Notes under the pieces: generated by a model
The model's input: the letters and a program-made list of their open reading frames with translations, nothing else
The model's database searches: none
Told to the model about the DNA's origin: nothing
From: Tannerella sp.
GTDB lineage: Bacteria > Bacteroidota > Bacteroidia > Bacteroidales > Tannerellaceae
NCBI GenBank assembly: GCA_031271805.1
Contig: JAISUX010000103.1
Span: 1-35,407 of the forward strand
Direction: 5' to 3'
Length of the DNA: 35,407 nt
Shown here: piece after piece, positions 14,895 to 24,075 of the stretch
Position numbering within the stretch: the first letter of the stretch is position 1
Layout: every line of letters starts with the position of its first letter
Made by a program: the position numbers and the translations under genes

Positions 14895-16280
14895 TTATTT
14901 GTTTTTTATTATTTGCGCCATAAATTCGGCTTCGCTGACAACTTTTTCTCCTACGAAAACGTAGCCTTTCATAGTTGAAATCCCGCGTCGTATAGGTGTA
15001 ATCATCTGAAGGCGGAATATGAGAGTGTCGCCGGGGACGACTTTTTGCCGGAATTTAACTCCGTCAATTTTCATGAAGTAAGTGGAGTAGCGTTCCGGTT
15101 CGTCCACCGAGTTGAGCACGAGTAGTCCCCCGATTTGCGCCATTGCCTCGACGATAAGCACGCCCGGCATGATTGGTTCCTGCGGGAAATGTCCCTGAAA
15201 GAACGGTTCGTTAGCCGAAACATTTTTTATGCCGACGATATAATCGCCTCCTACCTCGATGATTTTATCGACCAAAAGGAAGGGGTAACGATGCGGCAAG
15301 AGTTCGCGAATACGGTTGATATCCATTACGGGCGTCATGCAAGGGTCATAGATTGGCGGCTGTATATCATTGATTTTTATATCTTTGCGAATCAACCGGG
15401 CAAGTTGGTTGTTGATTTTATGTCCCGGTCGGGTGGCGATGATATGTCCTTTGATGGGCTTGCCGATAAGGGCGATGTCGCCGATGACGTCTATTAATTT
15501 ATGCCGTGCCGGTTCATTAGGGAAGACTAACGGCTTGTCGTTTATGTAGCCGAGTTCCTTGACATTGACGTGCGGCAGTCCTAATGAATCGGTTATCTTG
15601 TCTATCTCGGCCTGCTGCATCTTCTTGTCGTATATGACGATGGCGTTATCAAGGTCGCCGCCCTTTATCAGGTTGTTTTGAAGCAGCATTTCGATTTCGC
15701 GCACGAAAACAAATGTGCGTGATGCAGCGATGTTTGTATGAAATTCGGAGAGGTCGGACAGGGATGCGTACTGGTTCGACAGGACGGGCGAGTCGTACTC
15801 AATAAGGACATTGATGCTGAACACGTCGTCCGGCAGTATTATCAATGATGAGCCTGTCTTTTCGTCTTTGACTTCAATCTTATGGCGCACGACGTAGTAG
15901 TCTTTGGGTGCGTTCTGTTCCAAGATACCGACTTTCTCTATGTTTTCCGAGAAAATCAACGCGCTACCGTCGAGAATCGGCAGTTCGGGCGCGTCCACTT
16001 CGATGAGGCAATTATCTATGCCCCAGGCATATAACGCAGCGAGGGTATGTTCTACGGTGCTTATAGTGACGTCGTTTTTCGACAATACCGTGCCGCGCTG
16101 CGTATTCGATACGTTCTCGGCGAGCGCCTCTACGATAGGTTCGCCTTCGAGGTCTATTCTTTTGATTTTGTATCCGTGGTTTTCGGGAGCGGGCTTGAAT
16201 GTCACATTGATGTTCAAACCCGTATGAAGACCTTTCCCTTTCAATGAAAACTCGGATGCCAATGTTTTTTGTTTCTGCAT
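14895..16280 (-). CDS. lpxC/fabZ: LpxC/FabZ fusion protein (UDP-3-O-acyl-GlcNAc deacetylase and 3-hydroxyacyl-ACP dehydratase)
   Basis: The product has 461 residues, joining two enzymes as in many Bacteroidota. LpxC (about 1-310) removes the acetyl group, the committed step of lipid A synthesis. Zinc ligands and catalytic residues are H78 in TVEHTLAAL, H260 and D264 in ARHKLIDVIGD, and H287 in RPGHKINNQ. FabZ (about 318-461) dehydrates 3-hydroxyacyl-ACP. It contains LLPHRYPFLLVD, the active-site H364 in GHFPQEPIMPG, and E378 in VEAMAQ. Fusion ties fatty-acid flux to lipid A synthesis, although why it was selected is inference. lpxD is 5 nt upstream and lpxA 1 nt downstream. Confidence 0.96.
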   Translation of the reverse strand: MQKQKTLASEFSLKGKGLHTGLNINVTFKPAPENHGYKIKRIDLEGEPIVEALAENVSNTQRGTVLSKNDVTISTVEHTLAALYAWGIDNCLIEVDAPELPILDGSALIFSENIEKVGILEQNAPKDYYVVRHKIEVKDEKTGSSLIILPDDVFSINVLIEYDSPVLSNQYASLSDLSEFHTNIAASRTFVFVREIEMLLQNNLIKGGDLDNAIVIYDKKMQQAEIDKITDSLGLPHVNVKELGYINDKPLVFPNEPARHKLIDVIGDIALIGKPIKGHIIATRPGHKINNQLARLIRKDIKINDIQPPIYDPCMTPVMDINRIRELLPHRYPFLLVDKIIEVGGDYIVGIKNVSANEPFFQGHFPQEPIMPGVLIVEAMAQIGGLLVLNSVDEPERYSTYFMKIDGVKFRQKVVPGDTLIFRLQMITPIRRGISTMKGYVFVGEKVVSEAEFMAQIIKNK

Positions 16281-16285
16281 ATCCC

Positions 16286-17323
16286 TTATTTTTTATTCGT
16301 TTTCAATTCTTCAATCTCTTTTTCCAAGCGGCCTATTGTACGGTATATCTCCGGAAGTTTCTCGAAGATGACGCTTGATTTCAAGAAGTTTTTCACCGGA
16401 ATGGCCGGAGCGCCCATCAGTTGCGAGTTGGGTTTGATGTTGCTTATCGTTCCCGCCTGTGCGCCTAATTGCGAATTATTGCCGATAGTGATATGACCGC
16501 CTATGCCTACCTGTCCTCCGAACATACAGTTTGCGCCTACTTTAGATGAGCCGGCTATTCCGACTTGCGCCGCCATGACAGTGTTTTCACCTACTTCGAC
16601 GTTGTGTGCTATTTGAATCAGGTTGTCAAGCTTTACGCCGTCACGAATCTTTGTCGAACCCATCACTGCGCGGTCAATTGTAGTGTTGGCGCCGATCTCA
16701 ACCTTGTTTCCTATCACGACATTACCTAACTGTGCAATCTTTTTGAACTCGTCGTTCTCGTGAGCGAAGCCGAAGCCGTCTGCGCCGATAACTGCGCCGG
16801 AGTGGATTATGCAAGCGTTTCCTATCTCACATTCTCCATAAACGCACGCATGTGGATAAACAATCGTATTGTCGCCTATCTTGACGTTGTCGCCGATATA
16901 TGCGAAAGGATAAATAGAGCAGTCGTTACCGATAATCGCGTTGTCGCTTATGTATGCGAAAGCGCCGATGTAACAACCCTCGCCTATTGATGCGCTCGCG
17001 GCTATGAACGCCGACGAATCTATGCCTTTCTTCTTTGCCTTCGATTTCTCATAAAGATTGAACAATTCGGCTAACGATGAATAGGCGTTAGGCACCTTAA
17101 TCAAGGTGGCGGAGATTGCCGACGATGGAGTGAAATCGTTGTTTACCAGCACAATACTCGCCTTAGTGGTGTAGATATAATGCTCGTATTTGGGATTGGC
17201 AAGGAAAGTGATGGTTCCCGGCAGTCCTTCTTCTATCTTTGAGAAATTACTTACCTGTGTAGCCGGATTCCCGACCACGCTTCCATTCAATAAGTCTGCT
17301 ATCTGTTGAGCCGTAAATTCCAT
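16286..17323 (-). CDS. lpxD: UDP-3-O-(3-hydroxyacyl)glucosamine N-acyltransferase
   Basis: LpxD adds the second 3-hydroxyacyl chain during lipid A synthesis. The 345-residue product has the N-terminal UDP-binding domain (about 1-100, [18 protein letters not shown]...). It then has a hexapeptide left-handed beta-helix with the catalytic His240 in [16 protein letters not shown]-terminal helix follows ([24 protein letters not shown] segment), probably involved in acyl carrier protein docking. It is the first gene of the cluster, with a -7 box 44 nt upstream. lpxB is not in this window. Confidence 0.95.
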   Translation of the reverse strand: MEFTAQQIADLLNGSVVGNPATQVSNFSKIEEGLPGTITFLANPKYEHYIYTTKASIVLVNNDFTPSSAISATLIKVPNAYSSLAELFNLYEKSKAKKKGIDSSAFIAASASIGEGCYIGAFAYISDNAIIGNDCSIYPFAYIGDNVKIGDNTIVYPHACVYGECEIGNACIIHSGAVIGADGFGFAHENDEFKKIAQLGNVVIGNKVEIGANTTIDRAVMGSTKIRDGVKLDNLIQIAHNVEVGENTVMAAQVGIAGSSKVGANCMFGGQVGIGGHITIGNNSQLGAQAGTISNIKPNSQLMGAPAIPVKNFLKSSVIFEKLPEIYRTIGRLEKEIEELKTNKK

Positions 17324-17366
17324 CTTGTTTAAGCGTCAGTCTTTTATTAGCAAAAGAAATTAGTGC

Positions 17367-17375
17367 GCAAAAGTA
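17367..17375 (-). promoter_or_regulatory. -7 box of the lpxD-lpxC/fabZ-lpxA cluster
   Basis: The minus strand reads TACTTTTGC, an exact TAnnTTTGC match, 44 nt before the lpxD ATG. The upstream region is T-rich but has no clear -33 TTTG. Confidence 0.6.
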
Positions 17376-17428
17376 GTAAAAAAAAATAATATTCCGCATA
17401 AAAACATCTCACAAATCTGTTTTTTTGA

Positions 17429-18259
17429 CTAAATAATGCCTTTTTTTGACAGAAATAATTCCATTTCCTGTTGCACTTCATGAGCCGCTTCTTTAGCTTT
17501 AGATGCGAAGGCTTCGCTTGAATCGGCATAGATAATCGCTCTTGAGGAGTTCACGATCAGACCACAAGTAGAGTTCATACCATATCGGCAAACCTCTTCG
17601 AGAGAGCCTCCCTGCGCCCCTACGCCCGGGACGAGCAGGAAATGATCGGGAACGATGCGGCGTACGTCTTCAAACAAACTGCCCCGTGTGGCGCCAACCA
17701 CGTACATCATATTCTCGTCCGAACCCCATTGTTGCGAGACGCGAAGCACTTTCTCGAACAGCCGTTCGCCCTTGCTGTCCTCGGTGAGTTGGAAATCAAG
17801 CGAGCCTTTGTTCGACGTCAGGGCGAGCAGGACGACCCATTTGCCCTCAAACTTCAGGAAAGGCGTCACGCTGTCTTCGCCCATGTACGGCGCGATTGTC
17901 AACGCATCGACACAATTGTTATTAAAAAATGTACGCGCGTACATATTTGATGTGTTGCCGATATCACCGCGTTTTGCATCGGCAATGACAAACTGTTCGG
18001 GATGATTCGACCGGATATATTCTACCGTCTTTTCAAATGTTGACCACCCGTTGACGCCAAGCGATTCATAGAACGCTAAGTTAGGCTTGTATGCTATACA
18101 ATACTCGCTTGTAGCGTCGATAATAGCTTTATTAAACTCGAAAACAGGGTCGTCTGTGCTTAACAAATGCTTGGGGATTTTCCCAAGGTCAGTGTCCAAT
18201 CCTATGCACAGAAAGGATTTTTTTTGTTTTATATTTGCTATAAGCTCTTTTTTGTTCAT
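17429..18259 (-). CDS. pyrF: Orotidine 5'-phosphate decarboxylase, type 2
   Basis: PyrF makes UMP from OMP, the last step of de novo pyrimidine synthesis. The 276-residue product is of the longer (type 2) subfamily. FLCIGLDTD (17-25) begins the barrel, and the catalytic DxKxxD signature is [10 protein letters not shown] (D94, K96, D99). The phosphate-binding end [13 protein letters not shown] and the NSSRAIIYA segment are present. It is 26 nt downstream of prfA. A 105-bp gap with the lpxD promoter separates it from the next gene. Confidence 0.95.
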   Translation of the reverse strand: MNKKELIANIKQKKSFLCIGLDTDLGKIPKHLLSTDDPVFEFNKAIIDATSEYCIAYKPNLAFYESLGVNGWSTFEKTVEYIRSNHPEQFVIADAKRGDIGNTSNMYARTFFNNNCVDALTIAPYMGEDSVTPFLKFEGKWVVLLALTSNKGSLDFQLTEDSKGERLFEKVLRVSQQWGSDENMMYVVGATRGSLFEDVRRIVPDHFLLVPGVGAQGGSLEEVCRYGMNSTCGLIVNSSRAIIYADSSEAFASKAKEAAHEVQQEMELFLSKKGII

Positions 18260-18285
18260 GCGATAAATTGTTTATAATTAAGCAT

Positions 18286-19398
18286 TTATAGCTCACTTTC
18301 TTTTATTCTCTCCGCGTTTTCGGCCACTATAAGATGGTCTATGCAGTCTTGGATATCTCCATTCATAAACGCGGCAAGGTTGTAAATCGTATAATTGATG
18401 CGGTGATCGGTAATACGGCCTTGAGGATAGTTGTAGGTGCGAATCTTCGCCGAGCGGTCACCGGTAGAGACCATAGTCTTACGCCTTGATGCTATGTCGT
18501 CGATATATTTTTGATGTTCCTTATCATAAATAAACGAACGCAGACGACTTAAAGCGCGTTCTTTGTTTTTGGGTTGGTCGCGCGTCTCGGTACATTCGAT
18601 GAGGATCTCCTCACTTGTGCCTGTGACGGGATTTTTCCACATATAGCGCAGTCTGACGCCCGATTCGACCTTGTTGACGTTCTGACCTCCGGCTCCGCTC
18701 GAACGGAAAGTATCCCATTTGATCTCGCCTTCGTTGATCTCAACGTCAAACTCATCGGCTTCGGGCAATACCGCAACCGTCGCGGCAGAGGTATGTACGC
18801 GGCCTTGAGTCTCGGTCTGCGGCACTCTTTGCACGCGATGCACGCCGGATTCATATTTCATCGTGCCGTAAACATTATCTCCCGTCACATTGAAAATGAT
18901 TTCCTTGAAACCGCCAACTGCGCCTTCATTGCTACTCGAAACGCTTACATTCCAGCCTTTTATCTCGCAGTACTTAGCGTACATGCGGAACAGGTCGCCG
19001 GCAAAAATAGCCGCTTCGTCGCCGCCTGTGCCGCCACGGATCTCGACTATCGCGTTCTTGTTGTCCTCAGGGTCGGCAGGGATAAGCAACAACTTGATCT
19101 CTTCTTCGATTTCCGGCAGTTGTTGCCGGCTTGTTTCGAGTTCCTCCGTCGCCATCTTGCGCAACTCAATATCTTGCTCGGTGTCAAGGATTTCCTGGGC
19201 TTCGCTAATATTAACAAGGGTTTGCATGTATCTTTTCCTGGCAGCCATTAGCCGCTCCAACTCCTTATATTCCTTTGTCAGGCGGACATATCGCTTCTGG
19301 TCGGCGATAACCGAAGGGTCGGTTATCAATGTCGAGACCTCTTCAAAACGTCCAGTTAACCCGTCGAGTTTCAATAATATGCTGTTATTGTCCGCCAT
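18286..19398 (-). CDS. prfA: Peptide chain release factor 1
   Basis: RF1 recognises UAA and UAG stop codons and triggers peptidyl-tRNA hydrolysis on the ribosome. The 370-residue product has the GGQ catalytic loop (SSGAGGQNVNKVESG, GGQ at about 237-239). It also has a P-x-T stop-codon recognition tripeptide, here PQT (about 193-195) within RVPQTETQGRVHTSAATV, instead of the SPF motif of RF2. Length is typical. It lies 3 nt after the purM stop and 26 nt before pyrF. Confidence 0.95.
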   Translation of the reverse strand: MADNNSILLKLDGLTGRFEEVSTLITDPSVIADQKRYVRLTKEYKELERLMAARKRYMQTLVNISEAQEILDTEQDIELRKMATEELETSRQQLPEIEEEIKLLLIPADPEDNKNAIVEIRGGTGGDEAAIFAGDLFRMYAKYCEIKGWNVSVSSSNEGAVGGFKEIIFNVTGDNVYGTMKYESGVHRVQRVPQTETQGRVHTSAATVAVLPEADEFDVEINEGEIKWDTFRSSGAGGQNVNKVESGVRLRYMWKNPVTGTSEEILIECTETRDQPKNKERALSRLRSFIYDKEHQKYIDDIASRRKTMVSTGDRSAKIRTYNYPQGRITDHRINYTIYNLAAFMNGDIQDCIDHLIVAENAERIKESEL

Positions 19399-19401
19399 AC
19401 A

Positions 19402-20589
19402 TTAATTATAGTGAAATTCACCGAAGGGACTTCTAATTATTAATTCTTTACCGTCGCTGTTTGCCTCCACACGCCCTACTATCCTGGCGTCAATTCCGAA
19501 ACTGCGACTTGTCTCAATGACTTTCTCCGCATTTTCCTCTCCGAGATAGATTTCGAAGCGGTGCCCCATGTTGAAAACCTTGTACATTTCAGACCAGTCT
19601 GTACCGCTTTGCTCTTGTATAATGCCGAAAAGCGGCGGTACATCAAAAAGATTATCCTTTATAACTCGATTACTATCAATGAAATGCAGTATTTTTGTCT
19701 GGGCGCCGCCTGAGCAATGCACCATCCCGTGGATATCGGCGCGCATCGTATCCAACAAACGCTTTATGACCGGTGCATAAGTGCGGGTGGGAGAAAGGAC
19801 AAGTTTGCCGGCAGTGACGAGCAGTTTTTGCTCCCTGTCGATTTCGACATTGTCCGTAAGTCCTAACTTTCCCGAATAGATAAGCTCGCTCGGTAATGCC
19901 GGGTCACAGCTTTCGGGATATTTTTCGGCAAGGTATTTTGCAAATACGTCGTGCCGCGCGGAAGTAAGGCCATTGCTACCCATTCCGCCGTTATATTCCT
20001 TTTCGTAGCTTGCCTGCCCGAAAGAAGCGAGGCCTACAATCACATCGCCCGTCCGGATATTGCTGTTATCAATGACATCGCTTCGTTTCATACGGCATGT
20101 AACCGTGCTGTCCACGATTATCGTGCGTACGAGGTCGCCTACGTCCGCAGTTTCGCCGCCTGTCGAATACGCCCCGACGCCCATATCCCGCAATTCGGCG
20201 AGCAGTTCCTCCGTACCGTTGATTATCGCGGCAATGACTTCGCCCGGAATAAGCAATTTGTTGCGCCCTATTGTGCTGGAAACCAATATATTATCCGCTG
20301 CGCCAACGCATAATAAGTCGTCTATGTTCATTATAAGGGCATCCTGGGCAATTCCTTTCCAGACGGACAGGTCGCCCGTCTCGCGCCAATAAATATAAGC
20401 GAGCGAAGATTTAGTCCCCGCACCGTCAGCGTGCATGATGTTGCAATAGTTGGGATCGCCGCCGAGTATATCGGGGATTATCTTACAAAAAGCCTTTGGA
20501 TAAAGCCCTTTGTCGATTTTCCGGATAGCGCTGTGAACATCCTCTTTAGAGGCGCTAACTCCTCGAAGATTGTATCTCTCGTTCGTCAT
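19402..20589 (-). CDS. purM: Phosphoribosylformylglycinamidine cyclo-ligase (AIR synthase)
   Basis: PurM closes the imidazole ring of AIR in de novo purine synthesis using ATP. The 395-residue product has the ATP-grasp-unrelated PurM fold: CNIMHADGAGTKSSLAYIY, the AIR-synthase N-terminal domain, and the phosphate-loop-like GGETADVGDL and GLASFGQASYE. The C-terminal domain contains MVHCSGGAQTKILHFI. It resembles the longer Bacteroidota form. Its start codon directly abuts the stop of the upstream LysM gene, so the genes are likely co-transcribed. Confidence 0.88.
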   Translation of the reverse strand: MTNERYNLRGVSASKEDVHSAIRKIDKGLYPKAFCKIIPDILGGDPNYCNIMHADGAGTKSSLAYIYWRETGDLSVWKGIAQDALIMNIDDLLCVGAADNILVSSTIGRNKLLIPGEVIAAIINGTEELLAELRDMGVGAYSTGGETADVGDLVRTIIVDSTVTCRMKRSDVIDNSNIRTGDVIVGLASFGQASYEKEYNGGMGSNGLTSARHDVFAKYLAEKYPESCDPALPSELIYSGKLGLTDNVEIDREQKLLVTAGKLVLSPTRTYAPVIKRLLDTMRADIHGMVHCSGGAQTKILHFIDSNRVIKDNLFDVPPLFGIIQEQSGTDWSEMYKVFNMGHRFEIYLGEENAEKVIETSRSFGIDARIVGRVEANSDGKELIIRSPFGEFHYN

Positions 20590-21552
20590 TCACTTACGCA
20601 GTTTAAGTACATCACCCGGTTTTATCCTGTAATCTTCTTTCAACTTGTTCAGTTTGTAAAGAGTCTTGAGTCTCATCCCGTAGCTTTGCGAGATGCCGTG
20701 CAACGATTCGCCTGCCCTGACTGTATGCGTCGAATAGCCTTTGGCAGCATATTTTTTCTTGGCTTGTAAATAGACGATATTATCCGTATCCAACCGGAGT
20801 TCTTTCGTCGCATCATTGTATTTCAATAATTTCTTGAGGCTCATCTTCGCCTCTTTGGCTATTGATTCATACGTATCGCCGTCCTGAGCGGTAATGAAAT
20901 GCACTCCGTTAGTCTCGTAGATGCGGCGGCGCCAATTGGTTTTCGTCGGTTTCCACTCTTTTTTCTCGGATGGTTCTATTGCTATTTCATAAATATCGTC
21001 TATGATAGGCTCAGGCGCCTCATATTTCGTGTAGTCGTATTTATAGAGTTCATAAGTTTCGATAATGCGGACAAGTTTTTCGCCATAAGATTTATCGGTA
21101 GCATAGCCACATGCCTGCAAGCCGTAAGCCCAACCTTTGTAATCGTGGATGTCAAGTTTGAAAAGCGAAACATAAAATGTTCTTTCGGAGAGGAATTTCG
21201 AGTGGTCGATATAGGATTCCTGTGCAGACTTGTATGCGCGGAAACATTCGCCTTTCTCATCATCATCATGATATATTTTCGCGCCGCGCCATTCTTTCTT
21301 GCATTTTATCCCGAAATGGTTGTTCGCCTGGACTGCTAACCGGCTGTTGCCTGCAGCCGACTCCAAAAGCCCTTGAGCCAGAGTAATGCTTGCAGGGATA
21401 GAATATTTTTTCTGTTGCTCAATAGCCAGCGATTTATATTTGTTGATATATTCCTCAAAAGAGGCTACTCGCGTTTGCCGTTGCCCCCAAATTGTCCCCG
21501 GGCAAATCGCTAACGTGATATATATCAACACTAAACGGAAATAAAATCTCAT
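20590..21552 (-). CDS. Secreted glucosaminidase with two C-terminal LysM domains
   Basis: The 320-residue protein has a signal peptide (about 1-23, ending TIWGQ). It then has a glucosaminidase domain of the FlgJ/LytG type (about 30-175): SIPASITLAQGLLESAAGNSRLAVQANNHFGIKC carries the catalytic glutamate in LLES. Two LysM domains follow, near FITAQDGDTYESIAKEAKMSLKKLLKYN and THTVRAGESLHGISQSYGMRLKTLYKLN. The protein would bind and cut peptidoglycan in the periplasm. It is the first gene of the minus-strand unit with purM, prfA and pyrF, an unusual mix of cell-wall and nucleotide genes. Confidence 0.9.
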   Translation of the reverse strand: MRFYFRLVLIYITLAICPGTIWGQRQTRVASFEEYINKYKSLAIEQQKKYSIPASITLAQGLLESAAGNSRLAVQANNHFGIKCKKEWRGAKIYHDDDEKGECFRAYKSAQESYIDHSKFLSERTFYVSLFKLDIHDYKGWAYGLQACGYATDKSYGEKLVRIIETYELYKYDYTKYEAPEPIIDDIYEIAIEPSEKKEWKPTKTNWRRRIYETNGVHFITAQDGDTYESIAKEAKMSLKKLLKYNDATKELRLDTDNIVYLQAKKKYAAKGYSTHTVRAGESLHGISQSYGMRLKTLYKLNKLKEDYRIKPGDVLKLRK

Positions 21553-21584
21553 AACTTAAATTTGACTTTTGTACAAAAACGGGG

Positions 21585-21593
21585 GCAAAGTTA
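21585..21593 (-). promoter_or_regulatory. -7 box of the glucosaminidase-purM-prfA-pyrF unit
   Basis: The minus strand reads TAACTTTGC, an exact -7 match, 32 nt before the ATG at 21552. It is divergent from the cdd promoter in the same 149-bp gap. Confidence 0.6.
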
Positions 21594-21677
21594 CGATTTT
21601 ATTATTAAAAAACATCATATATGAGCTTGAATTTTAAAAATTTGTGCAAAAAACGACGAAAATCAAAGAAAATTAGT

Positions 21678-21686
21678 TATATTTGC
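21678..21686 (+). promoter_or_regulatory. -7 box of cytidine deaminase
   Basis: TATATTTGC matches TAnnTTTGC, 15 nt before the ATG at 21702. A TTTG occurs at 21641-21644 but is 33 nt away, too far for a normal -33 element. Confidence 0.55.
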
Positions 21687-21701
21687 AGGCAAAAATATAA
21701 T

Positions 21702-22169
21702 ATGCAGATTGTCAATATCAAATTGGATTTCGTCAAACTAAAAACAGCCGACTTGCCGGAATGTGACCGTGCGTTGTATGATGCTGCCGTTAATTCGGCG
21801 AGACATGCCTACGCGCCGTATTCGGGTCTCAGCGTTGGCGCGGCTGTTTTGTTGCGGGACGGTGGGATTGTCTGCGGCAGTAACCAGGAAAATGTCGCTT
21901 ACCCTTCAGGATTATGCGCCGAAAGGGTGGCATTGTTTGCTGCCGGGGCTTTATATCCTGATATTCCGCCGGTTGCACTTGCCGTTGTAGCCATGAAAGA
22001 AGGCGAAGTGCAGAAATTTGTCTCTCCTTGTGGCGCTTGCCGACAGGTGATGCTCGAAACGGAAAACCGTTACGGACAATCCATGCGCATACTGATGTGT
22101 GGAGCCGACGATACGGTAATATCCTCATCTTCAATATATTTGCTGCCATTATGCTTTGAATACATATAA
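21702..22169 (+). CDS. cdd: Cytidine deaminase
   Basis: The 155-residue enzyme deaminates cytidine and deoxycytidine to uridine and deoxyuridine. The zinc site is clear: C72-A-E74 (GLCAERVAL) and P-C110-x2-C113 (SPCGACRQVMLE). The NQENVAYPSG segment binds the ribose. I chose ATG 21702 because an upstream in-frame ATG at 21621 would lie upstream of the promoter and would add a Lys-rich tail not seen in the family. A heparinase-like gene starts 30 nt after the stop with no promoter seen between, so the nucleoside gene may be co-transcribed with the lyases. Confidence 0.95.
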   Translation: MQIVNIKLDFVKLKTADLPECDRALYDAAVNSARHAYAPYSGLSVGAAVLLRDGGIVCGSNQENVAYPSGLCAERVALFAAGALYPDIPPVALAVVAMKEGEVQKFVSPCGACRQVMLETENRYGQSMRILMCGADDTVISSSSIYLLPLCFEYI

Positions 22170-22199
22170 TTTTATAATATCATTAAAACCCGAAGAAAG

Positions 22200-24068
22200 A
22201 TGACAAGAAACAGAATTATTGCGGTAGTTATATTATTAGCAGCCGCTTTTGGTTTACAGGCGCAGTGGAAATACATTCCAAAGAACTTCGTGATGCCTCA
22301 GCATCCGAGGATTTTATTATTTGCCGGCGAGGAGAAACAGATAAAGAACAACATCGCGTCCGACCCTTTGTGGGCGAAACTGCATCAGGCGATCATGGAT
22401 GAGGCCGACACTATCCTGACGCTTCCCGAACAGCCGCGTACTATGACCGGCAAGCGCCTTGGCACGGCTTACGAGTTCGCACGCCGGATTTTCTATTGTT
22501 CGTATGCGTTTAGGATGAGCAGGGACGATAAATATTTGAGGAAGGCGGAAAAGGAGATGCTCAATGCGGCGACATATTCGGATTGGAATCCATCGCATTT
22601 CCTCGATGTAGCCGAGGCAACTCTTTGTATGTCAATAGGATACGATTGGCTTTACGATCGTTTATCTCCCGCCTCGCGCGAAACGATAGTCAAGGCCATC
22701 CTTTACAAAGGCATAAGTCCGACATTCAATTCTAACGATGCGTGGTTCCTGACTTCCAAAATTAATTGGAACCAGGTATGCAACGCGGGCATAACATACG
22801 GGGCGTATGCCATTTACGACGAGATGCCTGACTTTGCTAAAATGCTTATAGAGAGAAGTATTAACAGCATTAAGTTGCCTATGGGGGAATATGCACCCGA
22901 TGGCGCTTACCCTGAGGGCTATTCTTATTGGAGCTATGGCACATCATTGAATATCTTCTATCTTAGCGCTTTGGAAAAAATATTTAAGACGGATTTCGGA
23001 TTGAGCGAGATACCGGGATTCCTGAAAACAGCCTCTTATCAGCAACAGATGTTAGGGCCTAACAATCTATGTTTCAACTTTTCCGATTGCGGATTGGGCG
23101 GCAGTTTAAGTCCTGCTATGTTCTGGTTTGCCTCGAAATTGAAAGACCCTTCGTTGCTTTGGAACGAAAAATCTCATCTCGAAAGGGGTGCATTTTCGAA
23201 CGACAGGGTATTTCCGGCAGTGATGATTTGGGGTAAAGACATCTCTTTTAGCGACATAACGGCGCCGAAAGTGAATACCTGGGTAGGTCACGGTGGGACT
23301 CCTGTTGCGCTGATGCGTACTTCGTGGACGAATCCCAAAGCTATCTATCTGGCTTTTAAGGGAGGAACGGCTTCGAGCAGCCATTCTCATATTGACGTCG
23401 GTTCCTTCGTGATGGATGCTAACGGCGAGCGCTGGGCGTCCGACTTCGGCTCGCAGGATTATAATTCGCTTGAAACAAAGGGCGTCGATCTGTGGAATAT
23501 GGGGCAAAACTCTCAACGATGGGAAGTCTTCAGGTACAATAATTTCGTACATAATACCCTGACTATCAATAATGAACTGCATCGGGTAAAAGGTTTTGCC
23601 GACATACAATCAGCCTCATCGTCGGCATATTTCATGAACGCTGTTTCCGATCTGTCGATGATATTTGAAGGGCAACTGGCCAAATCCGTCCGCGGAGTGG
23701 CGATCATAAACGGGCAATACGTGGCTGTCAGGGACGAAATCAAGACTCTTGACACGGAAACGACCGTAAGATGGACTATGCTAACCACCGCCGATGCGAA
23801 AATAACCGGTAGCAACGCTATCGAATTGCGCAAAAACGGCAAGAAACTGAAGCTCGAAGTCGCCGAGCCGGCTAAGGTCACAATGAAGACCTGGCCTACC
23901 ACGCCGACGCACGATTACGATTCGCCTAACCCCGGCTCTGTCCTCGTAGGCTTTGAAGTCGTTATCCCCGCAGCTTCGGAAGCCAACCTTATTGTTAAAC
24001 TGATTCCGCAAGGCGCCAAGACTTCAACGATTCCGCCATTGTCACAATGGCCTTCGGATAAAAAATAA
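22200..24068 (+). CDS. Secreted heparinase II/III-like polysaccharide lyase
   Basis: The 622-residue protein has a signal peptide (about 1-22, ending GLQAQ) and the domain order of heparinase II/III-type lyases. The N-terminal alpha/alpha toroid (about 35-340) has NWNQVCNAGITYGAYA (about 189-204) and YPEGYSYWSYGTS. The C-terminal beta-sandwich begins with SSHSHIDVGSFV (His395, His397), the HxHxD block that ligates a structural metal or acts in catalysis in relatives. Such enzymes beta-eliminate uronic acid-containing chains such as heparan sulfate or alginate. Exact substrate cannot be read from sequence. It is followed 7 nt later by a PL8-like lyase, so the two probably act on the same material. 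Confidence 0.85.
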   Translation: MTRNRIIAVVILLAAAFGLQAQWKYIPKNFVMPQHPRILLFAGEEKQIKNNIASDPLWAKLHQAIMDEADTILTLPEQPRTMTGKRLGTAYEFARRIFYCSYAFRMSRDDKYLRKAEKEMLNAATYSDWNPSHFLDVAEATLCMSIGYDWLYDRLSPASRETIVKAILYKGISPTFNSNDAWFLTSKINWNQVCNAGITYGAYAIYDEMPDFAKMLIERSINSIKLPMGEYAPDGAYPEGYSYWSYGTSLNIFYLSALEKIFKTDFGLSEIPGFLKTASYQQQMLGPNNLCFNFSDCGLGGSLSPAMFWFASKLKDPSLLWNEKSHLERGAFSNDRVFPAVMIWGKDISFSDITAPKVNTWVGHGGTPVALMRTSWTNPKAIYLAFKGGTASSSHSHIDVGSFVMDANGERWASDFGSQDYNSLETKGVDLWNMGQNSQRWEVFRYNNFVHNTLTINNELHRVKGFADIQSASSSAYFMNAVSDLSMIFEGQLAKSVRGVAIINGQYVAVRDEIKTLDTETTVRWTMLTTADAKITGSNAIELRKNGKKLKLEVAEPAKVTMKTWPTTPTHDYDSPNPGSVLVGFEVVIPAASEANLIVKLIPQGAKTSTIPPLSQWPSDKK

Positions 24069-24075
24069 GTTCGTT

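Noticed and set aside
18574..19251. 225-codon plus-strand frame
   Set aside because: It is a shadow of prfA.
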